NCBI RefSeq assembly: GCF_013978595.1
Contig: NZ_JACDTZ010000001.1
Location: 1,240,001 to 1,304,000, forward strand
Length of the DNA: 64,000 nucleotides
Origin: Corynebacterium haematomassiliense
GTDB lineage: Bacteria; Actinomycetota; Actinomycetes; Mycobacteriales; Mycobacteriaceae
Direction of reading: 5' to 3'
Shown in pieces: positions 1-9,495 of this stretch. A program made the translations under genes and the position numbers. The notes beneath the pieces are model-generated. The model did not search any database. It saw nothing but the letters and a program-made list of their open reading frames with translations, and was not told where the DNA came from. Position 1 is the stretch's first letter. Each line of letters opens with the position of its first letter.

Positions 1-406
1 CGTGGAGCAGCGGAGAGGTGAAAATGAACGGCAGGGAGGACACGTCCAACGGGTGAATGCCAAACGCCTGCAGCCACGGGAACACCAGCTCCAGGATGAA
101 CACGACCCAGATGGTGGCGAGGAAGCCGCCGGCGAGCTTCAGGCCCGTTTGGCGCTGCGCCTTTCGCTTCGACACCCGTTTGGTTCCGGGGGTTTGGTTG
201 TACTGGGGTTGGCCGAACTGGACTGGTTGGCCGTACTGTCCCTGCTGCTGCGGGGTCGCGTACGGGTTGTACGGCTGTGCAGGCTCGCCAAACGCCGGCT
301 GCTGGCGCTCCGGGTGCGAGAACGGTCGCTGGAACGGCTTGCCGTAGCCCGGCTGCCCGGTCTGGCCGTAGCCCCAGCCCTCGGGGGTGTGGTTGTGTTC
401 GCTCAT
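1..406 (-). CDS. Rhomboid-family membrane protein, N-terminal part (cut by window edge)
   Basis: Only the first 135 codons are in the window. The ATG at 406 opens a cytoplasmic stretch rich in Gln, Pro, Gly and Tyr, with repeated YGQP-like segments. A basic cluster (KRVSKRKAQR) follows, then a first hydrophobic helix (LAGGFLATIWVVFILELVF) and the segment FGIHPLDVSSLPFIFTSPLLH. That last segment resembles the loop before the second helix of actinobacterial rhomboid intramembrane serine proteases. The catalytic GxSG and His lie beyond the window, so protease activity cannot be confirmed. Another multi-pass membrane protein is possible. Confidence 0.65.
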   Translation of the reverse strand, partial: MSEHNHTPEGWGYGQTGQPGYGKPFQRPFSHPERQQPAFGEPAQPYNPYATPQQQGQYGQPVQFGQPQYNQTPGTKRVSKRKAQRQTGLKLAGGFLATIWVVFILELVFPWLQAFGIHPLDVSSLPFIFTSPLLH

Positions 407-499
407 CGTGGTTGGAGTCTAGCGGGTTCGCCGGATCCGGGCCGGGTGCGGCTGAGCGGTGGCGGACCGGAGGTCGTCGTAAAGCTGCGGGCGAAACCC

Positions 500-1039
500 C
501 TAGCCCATGAGGGCTTCGAGGAGGGAGTCCTGGCAGAACGCGAGCCAGTCGATGAGGCGCTGGCGGTCCTCGCGCGCGGCCTCGCTGCCGGAGTCGTCCG
601 CGGAGGCGTAGAGGCGCATGTCGTTGAGCGCGGCGATGAACTGGTGGGCCTCGTCCTCTTCGATGGTCACCTCGACGCCGCCGGTGGGACCGAGCGCGGT
701 GTTGACCACCTGCAGGTTGATCAGCTTGGCCTTGATGATGTCGTTTTCGTGCAGGCTGCGAAGCAGGCCGTTGTCGCCGTCGAACTCCTCGTCGCCCTCG
801 CGCTCGAAATTGGGCAAAAGGCGCGCCAGGCGCGGGTCCTCGGGTGCCTCGGTGTGGCCGGTAGCGACGCCGAGCATCTCCGCGAACTCGTCCTTCGGCG
901 CGGACTGGGCACGCGCGATCAGCGCCTCGGACACGGTGGCGGTCAGGTCGCCGATGACCTCGCGCTCCATCGGGCCGAAAACGGTGGTGTATTTCGGCGT
1001 CGAGCGCATCAGTCCCTTCTTCTTACGCCACGGCTGCAT
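500..1039 (-). CDS. DUF2017 domain-containing protein
   Basis: A 179-residue soluble protein of unknown function. It matches the actinobacterial DUF2017 family by length, by its position directly downstream of clpS, and by its mostly acidic helical composition (GLLRSLHENDIIKAKLINLQ in the middle, LIDWLAFCQDSLLEALMG at the end). The ATG at 1039 is preceded by GGGGAGA about 5 nt away. It follows clpS by only 10 bp on the same strand, so the two are very likely co-transcribed. A role linked to Clp proteolysis is suggested only by this conserved neighbourhood. Confidence 0.85.
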   Translation of the reverse strand: MQPWRKKKGLMRSTPKYTTVFGPMEREVIGDLTATVSEALIARAQSAPKDEFAEMLGVATGHTEAPEDPRLARLLPNFEREGDEEFDGDNGLLRSLHENDIIKAKLINLQVVNTALGPTGGVEVTIEEDEAHQFIAALNDMRLYASADDSGSEAAREDRQRLIDWLAFCQDSLLEALMG

Positions 1040-1049
1040 CGATTCTCCC

Positions 1050-1394
1050 CTACCCTGCCTGCTGCATTGTGGCCCAAAGCCCCGCGGTATGCAGCTTCTT
1101 CACGTCGGTTTCCACCTTGTCCTTCTCGCCCGAGGAGACCACGGCTTTGCCCTCGGTGTGGACCTGCATCATCAGCTCTTGGGCGCGCTTGCGGTCGTAG
1201 CCCAGCACGGTCTGGAACACGTAGGTGACATAGCTCATCAGGTTGACCGGGTCGTCCCACACGATGCACAGCCAGGGCAGGTTCTCGCTCGTGGCCACGT
1301 CCACGTCGATGGCCTCGTCCAACTCCGGGGTTGCCAGCGGCGAACCCATGCGCTCCGCGCGGCTGGCCGCAGGAAAATCGGCTGAGGAAAACAT
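1050..1394 (-). CDS. clpS: ATP-dependent Clp protease adapter ClpS
   Basis: A 114-residue adapter that delivers N-end-rule substrates to the ClpC/ClpP machinery. The core [20 protein letters not shown] contains the family's WDDPVN binding-pocket signature, followed by the helical segment that ends in [17 protein letters not shown]. The start was set at the ATG at 1394. There is a purine-rich AAGGTGG upstream, and also a TAAGGT hexamer exactly 7 nt before the ATG, so the transcript could be leaderless. It is divergent from pncB and followed closely by the DUF2017 gene, the usual actinobacterial order. Confidence 0.92.
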   Translation of the reverse strand: MFSSADFPAASRAERMGSPLATPELDEAIDVDVATSENLPWLCIVWDDPVNLMSYVTYVFQTVLGYDRKRAQELMMQVHTEGKAVVSSGEKDKVETDVKKLHTAGLWATMQQAG

Positions 1395-1401
1395 GTGCAC
1401 C

Positions 1402-1432
1402 ACCTTACCTTCTCGTACCAGCAGGGTACGCT
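1402..1432. promoter_or_regulatory. Divergent clpS/pncB promoter region with two -10 hexamers
   Basis: On the minus strand TAAGGT (1402-1407) lies 7 nt from the clpS ATG. On the plus strand TACGCT (1427-1432) lies 8 nt from the pncB ATG. Both fit the corynebacterial -10 consensus TAnnnT at leaderless distance. The gap between the two start codons is only 46 bp. No clear -35 elements are seen. Confidence 0.55.
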
Positions 1433-1440
1433 GTCTCACC

Positions 1441-2787
1441 ATGAACGACACTCCCACCCACTCCACCGGCACGCGCGGCTCCACCGCGTTTTTCACGGAC
1501 ATGTACGAGCTGACCATGCTCGACGCCGCGATCAAGGACGGCACCGCGCAGCGCGACTGCGTCTTCGAGGTCTTCGGCCGCCGCATGCCCAACGAGCGCC
1601 GCTACGGCGTGGTCGCAGGCACTGAGCGGGTGCTCGACGCGATCACCAAGTTCCGCTTCACCCAAGACCAGCTGGATTCCGCGGACTTCCTCTCCCCTGA
1701 GGCGCGCGAGTACCTGGAAAACTACAGATTCTCCGGGCAGATCGACGGCTACCGCGAAGGCGAGCTGTACTTCCCGTACTCGCCGATTATGACGGTGCGC
1801 GGCACGTTCGCGGAGTGCGTGATCTTGGAGACGGTCCTTTTATCCATCCTCAACTCCGATTCCGCCGTGGCCTCGGCCGCGTCGCGCATGGTCTCGGCCG
1901 CGGACGGCCGCCCGATCATCGAGATGGGCTCGCGCCGCACCAACGAGCAGGCCGCCGTCTCCGCCGCGCGCGCGACCTACATCGCCGGCTTCAACGCCAC
2001 CTCCAACATGGAGGCCTCCCTGCGCTACGGCATCCCCGCCTCCGGCACCTCCGCCCACTCCTGGACGCTGCTGCACGTGGACGAGGACGGCAACCCGGAC
2101 GAGAAGGCCGCGTTCAAGGGCCAGATCGACTCCCTCGGCGTGGACACCACGCTGTTGGTGGACACCTTCGACATCACCAAGGGCGTGGAAAACGCGCTCG
2201 AGGTTGCCGGCACCGAGCTGGGTGCGGTGCGCATCGACTCCGGCGACCTGGGCATCGTCTCTAGGCGTGTGCGCAAGCAGCTGGACGAGGCCGGGGCTTT
2301 TAACACCCGCATCATCGTCTCGTCCGACCTGGACGAGTTCGCCATCGCCGGCCTGCGCGGCGACCCGGTGGACGGCTTCGGCGTGGGCACCTCCGTGGTC
2401 ACCGGCTCCGGCGCCCCCACCGCGGGCCTGGTGTACAAGCTGGTGGAGGTGGACGGCCACCCGGTGGCCAAGCGCTCCTCCGGCAAGGTCACCTACGGCG
2501 GCGGCAAGTCCGCGCTTCGCGCCTACCGCTCCTCCGGCGTGGCGGTGGGCGAGGTGATCCACCCGCTCGGCGTGGAGGTGCCGCGCAAGCAGAACCTGGA
2601 GTACCGCCAGATGACGGTGCCGCTGATCCGCGACGGCGAAATCGTGGACGGCCAGCCGGGCATTGAGGAGATCCGCGAGCTGCACGCGGCCGCCCGCAAG
2701 ACGCTGCCGTGGGAGGGCCTGGCCCTGTCGCGCGGCGAGGTGGCTATCCCGACGAAGTTCGTCGGCTTCCCGGAGCCCACCGAGTAG
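1441..2787 (+). CDS. pncB: Nicotinate phosphoribosyltransferase
   Basis: Converts nicotinate and PRPP to nicotinate mononucleotide (Preiss-Handler NAD salvage). The 448-residue protein has the family features: [17 protein letters not shown] near the N-terminus, a [25 protein letters not shown] region, the VRIDSGDLG strand and the C-terminal phosphate loop [23 protein letters not shown]. The reading frame is open further upstream, but the ATG at 1441 is preceded by TACGCT at 8 nt and agrees with family length. NadE at 13.05 kb acts later in the same NAD pathway. The helicase gene starts 3 bp after its stop. Confidence 0.95.
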   Translation: MNDTPTHSTGTRGSTAFFTDMYELTMLDAAIKDGTAQRDCVFEVFGRRMPNERRYGVVAGTERVLDAITKFRFTQDQLDSADFLSPEAREYLENYRFSGQIDGYREGELYFPYSPIMTVRGTFAECVILETVLLSILNSDSAVASAASRMVSAADGRPIIEMGSRRTNEQAAVSAARATYIAGFNATSNMEASLRYGIPASGTSAHSWTLLHVDEDGNPDEKAAFKGQIDSLGVDTTLLVDTFDITKGVENALEVAGTELGAVRIDSGDLGIVSRRVRKQLDEAGAFNTRIIVSSDLDEFAIAGLRGDPVDGFGVGTSVVTGSGAPTAGLVYKLVEVDGHPVAKRSSGKVTYGGGKSALRAYRSSGVAVGEVIHPLGVEVPRKQNLEYRQMTVPLIRDGEIVDGQPGIEEIRELHAAARKTLPWEGLALSRGEVAIPTKFVGFPEPTE

Positions 2788-2790
2788 GCC

Positions 2791-4755
2791 GTGTCTGCAG
2801 ACGAACCGCTCACCCAGTCCACCACCGACCTGCTCGCCGCCGCGGTCGAGTCCCTCGGCGGCTCGCGCCGCCCCGGCCAGGTCAAGATGGCCGAGGCGGT
2901 GACAAAAGCCCTCGACTCGGAGCGCCACCTGGCCGTGCAGGCGGGCACGGGCACCGGTAAGTCCCTGGCCTACCTCGTCCCCGCCATCCGGCACGCCCAG
3001 GCGCACGGCACCACCGTGGTGGTGTCGACGGCGACGATCGCGTTGCAGCGGCAGCTCGTCGATAGGGATCTGCCCCGTCTGGCGGACGCGCTCGAGCCGC
3101 TGCTGCCCGAGCGCCCCACCTTTGCCATCCAAAAGGGCCGCAACAACTACGTCTGCAAGCACAAGCTGATGCTTGACGACACACCTTCGGAGTCCCTCAT
3201 CGAGGAAGAGGACCTGTCCTGGCTGGGCAAGCACGTCAAACGCGTGGCCGAGTGGGCGCAGGACACCGAGACCGGTGACCGCGACGATCTAGTCCCCGGC
3301 GTGCCGGACATGGCGTGGCGGCAGGTGTCCGTGACCTCCAACGAATGCCTCGGCGCGACGCGCTGCCCGCACGGCGAGGAGTGCTTCGCGGAGCTCGCGC
3401 GCGAGCGCACCAAGGACGCGGACATCGTGGTGACCAACCACGCGCTTTTGGCTATCGACGCCCTCGCGGACGTGGCCGTGCTGCCCGAGCACGACGCCGT
3501 GATCATCGACGAGGCCCACGAGCTCGACGGCCGCATCACCTCCGTGGCCACCAACGAGATCTCCGCGCGCGCCCTGGCGATGGCGGCCCGCCGCGCCGGC
3601 AAGCTGGGCGCGGAGCGCGACACGCTCGAAGGCGTCATCGACGACTTCACCGCCGCCATCGACCTGGAGGCCCCGGGACGCTGGGAGGTCATCTCAGAAC
3701 CGGCCCGCGGCGCTTTCGCCGCGCTTCGCGACGCCCTGTGGAAGACCCGCACCGCCATCTCCGATGCCCCACCCGGCGAGTCCGAAAACGACCCGGAGAA
3801 GTTCGCCGAACGCGCCAACCTGCGCAACCACTTGGAGGACCTGCACGACGCGGTGGTGCGCATCCTCGAGGTCTTCGACGAGCCGGACCCCGCCAAGCAC
3901 TCCGACGTGGTGTGGCTGACCCGTTCGGACCGTCACGGCGACTCCGTCTCGGTTGCTCCCCTGTCGGTGGCGGGCCTCTTGCACGAGCGGCTCTTCGGCG
4001 AGAAGACGGTGGTGCTCACCTCCGCCACGTTGACCGTGGGCGGCAACTTCAACGCCATGGCCGCCGCCTGGGGCCTGCCGCAGGGCACCTGGGACTCGCT
4101 GGACGCCGGCACGCCGTTCGACCCGCGCAAGTCCGGCATCCTCTACACCGCCCGCCACCTGCCCACCCCGGGCCGCGACGGGCTGTCCGCGGAGACACTC
4201 GACGAGATCGCCGAGCTGATCACCGCCGCCGGCGGGCGCACCCTCGGCCTGTTCTCCTCCCGCCGCGCCGCCGAACAGGCCGCCAAAGCCATGCGGGCGC
4301 GCCTTCCCTTCGACATCCTGCTCCAAGGCGAGGACTCCACCGGCACGCTGGTGGACACCTTCGCCAAAAACGAGAACTCCTGCCTGTTCGGCACACTCAC
4401 CCTCTGGCAGGGCGTGGACGTGCCGGGCAGCGCCTGCTCGCTGGTGATCATCGACCGCATCCCCTTCGCCCGCCCCGACGATCCCCTCCTGCAGGCCCGC
4501 TCCAACGCAGCCGACGCCGCGGGCCGCTCCGGGTTCATGGAGGTTTCCGCCACGCACGCCTCCCTGCTCATGGCGCAGGGTGCGGGCAGGCTGTTGCGGT
4601 CTGTCGACGACCGCGGGGTCGTCGCCGTGCTAGACAACCGGTTGGTGACCAAGCGCTACGGCTCGTTCATCCGCCGCAGCCTCCCGGCGTTCTGGGACAC
4701 CACAGACGCGGAAGTCGTGCGCGGGGCGTTGCGGAGGCTCGTCGCTAAGCAATAG
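2791..4755 (+). CDS. ATP-dependent DNA helicase, DinG/XPD (Rad3) type
   Basis: A 654-residue superfamily 2 helicase with a GTG start 3 bp after pncB, so probably translationally coupled. Walker A is QAGTGTGKSLAYLVP (about residues 50-64). Walker B is VIIDEAHELDGR (about 236-247), a DEAH box. Cysteines at NYVCKH, NECLGATRCPHGEECF match the four-Cys iron-sulfur cluster arrangement of the XPD/DinG family. The C-terminal helicase motifs include LTSATLT, LFGTLTLWQGVDVPG and MAQGAGRLLRS. It probably unwinds 5'-tailed or R-loop DNA during repair. The exact biological role in corynebacteria is not evident. It converges on, and overlaps by 11 bp, the gene at 4745. Confidence 0.9.
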   Translation: MSADEPLTQSTTDLLAAAVESLGGSRRPGQVKMAEAVTKALDSERHLAVQAGTGTGKSLAYLVPAIRHAQAHGTTVVVSTATIALQRQLVDRDLPRLADALEPLLPERPTFAIQKGRNNYVCKHKLMLDDTPSESLIEEEDLSWLGKHVKRVAEWAQDTETGDRDDLVPGVPDMAWRQVSVTSNECLGATRCPHGEECFAELARERTKDADIVVTNHALLAIDALADVAVLPEHDAVIIDEAHELDGRITSVATNEISARALAMAARRAGKLGAERDTLEGVIDDFTAAIDLEAPGRWEVISEPARGAFAALRDALWKTRTAISDAPPGESENDPEKFAERANLRNHLEDLHDAVVRILEVFDEPDPAKHSDVVWLTRSDRHGDSVSVAPLSVAGLLHERLFGEKTVVLTSATLTVGGNFNAMAAAWGLPQGTWDSLDAGTPFDPRKSGILYTARHLPTPGRDGLSAETLDEIAELITAAGGRTLGLFSSRRAAEQAAKAMRARLPFDILLQGEDSTGTLVDTFAKNENSCLFGTLTLWQGVDVPGSACSLVIIDRIPFARPDDPLLQARSNAADAAGRSGFMEVSATHASLLMAQGAGRLLRSVDDRGVVAVLDNRLVTKRYGSFIRRSLPAFWDTTDAEVVRGALRRLVAKQ

Positions 4756-5464
4756 CGAGCGCTGTGGTGGAACCGGGCGCGACCTCAGTAAAACCGGCGT
4801 CGCGCACCGCCACCGCACTCGCGCGCGCGGCGAGCTCCGCGAACTCCTCGCGGGGCAACTCGCGCACGTTTAGCGGGAAGCCCGCCTCGGCCCACTGCTG
4901 CACCCAGGAAGTGTCGCGCGCGGCCGCGAGCAGCATCGAGGCGTGGCCGGCCTGGGCCGCTGCCTTGCCCGCGGACATGTGCAGCGACGCGTCGAGAGCA
5001 ATCAGCGGCACGTGCGGGTCGCGCGGGAGCACCTCCCCCGGCTCGATGTCCGTGCCTTTGATCTGCAGCTTCGCAATCGCGTGCGGGACGTCTGCAACCG
5101 CCGAGGGGACGAAGGCGCGCACGTTGCCGACGGTGACGCCGGGCAGCGCCTGCACGTCGTCCCAGGCCTTGTTGCGGGCGCGGCGGGCCACTTTGCGGAT
5201 GCGGTGGGAGTACCAGGCGTCTACGGCGTCGCGCCAAAACCCGTCCTCTCCGGCGCGCGGGTCGAGGCACACGGCCACGGCGGCGCGGGCGGCATCTGCA
5301 AGCACCTGGTTTCGGCTCGGCGGGTCCTGCTTGGGCAGGTTGATGGCCATCTGCATCGCCTGCACCGTCTGCGGGTCGTCTGGGTCCTCGCTGCGGGCTT
5401 TGTAGTCGCACGAGACGCGCTCTGTAAGGAGCTGGTGGGCGGAGGCGATCATCTGCTCAGTCAC
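4745..5464 (-). CDS. Peptidyl-tRNA hydrolase, PTH2-like domain
   Basis: A 239-residue protein. The C-terminal third carries the PTH2 fold signature: MSAGKAAAQAGHASMLL, in which the basic residue and the AQAGHA stretch match the archaeal/eukaryotic-type enzyme, and it ends in APGSTTALAI. The N-terminal 120 residues have no recognisable domain. Members release peptides from peptidyl-tRNA that drops off ribosomes. The GTG start at 5464 is supported by TACCCT 7 nt upstream, a leaderless arrangement. An internal ATG four codons later is the alternative. Substrate and function are inferred from the domain only. Confidence 0.75.
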   Translation of the reverse strand: MTEQMIASAHQLLTERVSCDYKARSEDPDDPQTVQAMQMAINLPKQDPPSRNQVLADAARAAVAVCLDPRAGEDGFWRDAVDAWYSHRIRKVARRARNKAWDDVQALPGVTVGNVRAFVPSAVADVPHAIAKLQIKGTDIEPGEVLPRDPHVPLIALDASLHMSAGKAAAQAGHASMLLAAARDTSWVQQWAEAGFPLNVRELPREEFAELAARASAVAVRDAGFTEVAPGSTTALAIA

Positions 5465-5506
5465 CGGGGTCAGGGTACTCCTGAATGCCGTGGGCCTGAA
5501 ACGACG

Positions 5507-5530
5507 AAAACCCCCGCCGAAGCGGGGGTT
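5507..5530 (-). terminator. Rho-independent terminator of ctaD
   Basis: Stem CCCCCGC/GCGGGGG (5511-5517 with 5522-5528) closed by a CGAA/TTCG tetraloop. Read on the minus strand it is followed by TTTT. It lies just after the ctaD stop. Confidence 0.85.
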
Positions 5531-5555
5531 CGTTCAGGAGGCCGGTGTCCGGCGA

Positions 5556-7259
5556 CTACTTGGAGTCGCGGTGGCCGGTGTGCGCCTCGCGGCGCAGGGT
5601 CTCCACCATGTGCGGGTAGTGCAGCTCGAACGCCGGGCGCTCGGAGCGGATACGCGGCAGGGCGGTGAAGTTGTGGCGCGGCGGCGGGCAGGAGGTTGCC
5701 CACTCCAAGGAGTTGCCGTAGCCCCACGGATCGTCGACGGTGACGATCTCGCCGTAGCGCCAGGACTTGAACACGTTCCAGATGAACGGCAGGAAGCCGA
5801 TGCCCAGGATGAAGGCGCCAACCGTGGAGACCTGGTTCAGCAGCGTGAAGCCGTCGGTGTCCAGGTAGTCGGCGTAGCGGCGCGGCATGCCCATGTTGCC
5901 CAGCCAGTGCTGGACCAGGAAGGTCATGTTGAAGCCGACGACGGTGAACCAGAAGTGGATCTTGCCCAGCTTCTCGTCCAGCATGCGGCCGGTCATCTTC
6001 GGGAACCAGAAGTACACGCCAGCGGTGGAGGCGAACACCACGGTGCCGAACAGGGTGTAGTGGAAGTGCGCAACCACGAAGTAGGAGTCGTGCAGGTGGA
6101 AGTCCAGCGGCGGGGATGCCAGCATGATGCCGGTCAGGCCGCCGAAGAGGAAGGTGAACAGGAAGCCCGTTGCCCACAGCATCGGGGTCTCGAACGTGAG
6201 GTGGCCGTTCCACATCGTGCCCAGCCAGTTGAAGAACTTCACGCCGGTCGGGACCGAGATGAGGAAGGTCATGAAGGAGAAGAACGGCAGCAGGATCGCG
6301 CCGGTGGCGAACATGTGGTGCGCCCACACAGCCATGGACAGGCCGGCAATTGCCAGCGTTGCGAAGATCAGGCCGATGTAGCCGAAGACCGGCTTGCGGG
6401 AGAAGACCGGGACGATCTCAGAGATCACGCCGAAGAACGGCAGCGCCAGGACGTACACCTCGGGGTGGCCGAAGAACCAGAACAGGTGCTGCCACAGGAT
6501 CGTGCCGCCGTTGGCGGTGTCGTAGATGTGGCCGCCCAGCAGACGGTCGTAGAGCACACCCATCGCCGCAGCGGTCAGCAGCGGGAAGATCATCAGGGCG
6601 ATGATGGAGGTGACGAAGATGGTCCAGGTGAACGCCGGCAGACGGAACATGGTCATGCCCGGCGCACGCATCGTCAGCACCGTGGTGAGCATGTTCACCG
6701 CGGAGGCGATGGTGCCCACACCGGTGGCGCCCACGCCGACAACCCAGAGGTTGGCGGAGACGGACGGGGTGTGCACAGCGTCAGCCAGCGGCATGTACAT
6801 GGTCCAACCGAAGTCGGCCGCGCCACCCGGGGTGATGAAGCCGAGGAGCATGGCGACAACGCCGACGGTGGTCACCCAGAAGCCGAACGCGTTCAGACGC
6901 GGGAAGGCCACGTCCGGCGCGCCGATCTGCAGCGGCAGCACATAGTTGGCGAAGCCCCAGACGATCGGGGTACCGAAAGCCAGCAGCATCACGGTGCCGT
7001 GCATGGTGAACAGCTGGTTGAACTGCTCGTTGGACAGGAACTGCAGGCCCGGGCTGAACAGCTCGGTGCGGATAAGCAGTGCCATCAGGCCGGCCACGAA
7101 GAACCAGACGAAGGACATGATGATGTACATGATGCCCAGTTCTTTGTGGTCAGTCGTGGTGAGTTGCTTGTAAATCTTCGAGCCCTTACGAGCGTTACCC
7201 GTCGGCTCGGGGCGTGTCGGCGGGACGTAATTATCCAGCCGCGGTGCCACAGCGGTCAT
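5556..7259 (-). CDS. ctaD: Cytochrome c oxidase (aa3) subunit I
   Basis: The catalytic, proton-pumping subunit of the terminal aa3 oxidase in the plasma membrane; it binds heme a, heme a3 and CuB. The protein is 567 residues with about twelve transmembrane helices. Ligand motifs are visible: MHGTVML (low-spin heme His), [12 protein letters not shown] (CuB His and the cross-linked Tyr), AHHMFATG (CuB His pair) and [16 protein letters not shown] (heme a3 and a His). The ATG at 7259 was chosen because CAGGAGGATCAG precedes it; the open frame extends 14 codons further. It stands alone with its own terminator, as expected for corynebacterial ctaD. Confidence 0.97.
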   Translation of the reverse strand: MTAVAPRLDNYVPPTRPEPTGNARKGSKIYKQLTTTDHKELGIMYIIMSFVWFFVAGLMALLIRTELFSPGLQFLSNEQFNQLFTMHGTVMLLAFGTPIVWGFANYVLPLQIGAPDVAFPRLNAFGFWVTTVGVVAMLLGFITPGGAADFGWTMYMPLADAVHTPSVSANLWVVGVGATGVGTIASAVNMLTTVLTMRAPGMTMFRLPAFTWTIFVTSIIALMIFPLLTAAAMGVLYDRLLGGHIYDTANGGTILWQHLFWFFGHPEVYVLALPFFGVISEIVPVFSRKPVFGYIGLIFATLAIAGLSMAVWAHHMFATGAILLPFFSFMTFLISVPTGVKFFNWLGTMWNGHLTFETPMLWATGFLFTFLFGGLTGIMLASPPLDFHLHDSYFVVAHFHYTLFGTVVFASTAGVYFWFPKMTGRMLDEKLGKIHFWFTVVGFNMTFLVQHWLGNMGMPRRYADYLDTDGFTLLNQVSTVGAFILGIGFLPFIWNVFKSWRYGEIVTVDDPWGYGNSLEWATSCPPPRHNFTALPRIRSERPAFELHYPHMVETLRREAHTGHRDSK

Positions 7260-7339
7260 CTGATCCTCCTGACTACGGCACCTGCACCCCGTCCAGCTCA
7301 CGCCGGAATGGGCACAGATGCCACGAGTGATACCGGATC

Positions 7340-7368
7340 AGCATAACGTTCTGCACATTGATTTTCCA
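7340..7368 (-). promoter_or_regulatory. Probable ctaD promoter
   Basis: Minus-strand TGGAAA (7363-7368), a 17-nt spacer and TATGCT (7340-7345), about 80 bp upstream of the ctaD ATG. The rest of the 7260-7465 gap holds nothing else recognisable. Confidence 0.4.
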
Positions 7369-7465
7369 GCCTCCCGCAATGCTGCCCCCGTGCGGGGTCA
7401 GCGCCGACGACGGCCAGTCCGGGCTGTTACTGGTGAGGCGCAAGGGACCTAGACGGGAGGCAAGA

Positions 7466-7496
7466 AAAATCCCCGGCTCGCAAGCGCGAACCGGGG
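7466..7496 (-). terminator. Rho-independent terminator of nrdF
   Basis: Ten-bp stem CCCCGGTTCG/CGAGCCGGGG on the minus strand with a short loop, then ATTTTTC. It lies about 30 bp past the nrdF stop. Confidence 0.85.
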
Positions 7497-7526
7497 GCCA
7501 CCGAAGGTGCGTCGTAAAGCTTGTGC

Positions 7527-8537
<1,011 letters not shown>

Positions 8538-8668
8538 TCAACCGGCTCGGGCGACGTCCTGCTCCCCGTGCGCGGACTGCCCACACGCAATGCATTAATG
8601 CTCTGTCCGCATGACATAAACTACTCGCAGATTGCTGCAATACATCATCTTTTAAAGGAGGTCGCGCC

Positions 8669-9382
8669 GTGACTACAAGCGGTCATCGGTCCTCTCAACC
8701 CCTGCTTTCCTCGATTCTGGACACGCTCGGCGAAGACATCGTCTCGGGCCGGCAGCCGGAGGGGCACACGTTCACGCTCCACGACCTGTCGGAGCGCTTC
8801 GGCATCTCCCGCACCGTGGCACGTGAGGCGATGCGCGCACTGGAGCAACTGGGGTTGGTCTCCTCCTCGCGCCGCGTGGGTTTGAAAGTGCTGCCGCAAA
8901 GCGAGTGGAACGTCTTCGACCACTCCATCATTTCCTGGCGGCTGCGCAGCGAGGAGCAACGTCCGGCGCAGTTGGCGTCGCTGCGGGAGCTTCGCGACGC
9001 CATCGAGCCTGCCGCCGCCCGCCTAGCCGCCACCAACGCGTCCCGCGAGCAGGCGCGCCGGCTGTGCCAGCTGGCGGACCAGATTGTGGAGCTGGCAGGG
9101 CAAGACGCCGGCAATTCCGAGGCGTTCCAGGAAGCGGACCTGGAGTTCCACGGCCTGATGCTCGAGGCGTCCGGCAACGAGATGTTCGTGGCGCTGACCC
9201 CGCCGATCATGGACATCATGTCCGGCCGCGCGCTCTACGGCATCATGCCGGACGACCCGCACGTGGACACCATGCAGATCCACGTGGATCTCGCACAGGC
9301 CATTTCCTCCGGCGACGCGGATGCAGCAGAAGATGCTTCTCGACGCCTCCTCCGCGGCGTCAACGACTTCATGGAGATGTAG
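8669..9382 (+). CDS. FadR-subfamily GntR transcriptional regulator (GntR1-like)
   Basis: A 237-residue regulator. The N-terminal winged helix-turn-helix spans about residues 15-80 (TLHDLSERFGISRTVAREAM) and the C-terminal all-helical FCD effector domain about 95-230. The FCD metal/ligand positions are compatible with FLEFHGLML-like and HVDLAQAI segments. A strong AAAGGAGGTC site precedes the GTG start. Its position between nrdF and nrdE matches the C. glutamicum gluconate regulator GntR1 from memory, so sensing gluconate or a related sugar acid is a reasonable inference. Direct evidence for the ligand is absent. It is the only plus-strand gene in this block. Confidence 0.85.
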   Translation: MTTSGHRSSQPLLSSILDTLGEDIVSGRQPEGHTFTLHDLSERFGISRTVAREAMRALEQLGLVSSSRRVGLKVLPQSEWNVFDHSIISWRLRSEEQRPAQLASLRELRDAIEPAAARLAATNASREQARRLCQLADQIVELAGQDAGNSEAFQEADLEFHGLMLEASGNEMFVALTPPIMDIMSGRALYGIMPDDPHVDTMQIHVDLAQAISSGDADAAEDASRRLLRGVNDFMEM

Positions 9383-9400
9383 GCGCGTGGGATGATGCAG

Positions 9401-9437
9401 GAAAGTTCACGCGGCTGGCCCGCGTGAGTGAACTTTC
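9401..9437. terminator. Long hairpin between the GntR gene and nrdE
   Basis: Nested stem: GAAAGTT/AACTTTC outside and CACGCGG/CCGCGTG inside, with the loop CTGGC. It lies between two convergent stops and could end transcription from either side, but there is no T run. Confidence 0.55.
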
Positions 9438-9495
9438 TCGCACGGAGCGGGGCCGGCCGCTCATCTACGCTGGCCAGCCACGCTGGCCACAGCAC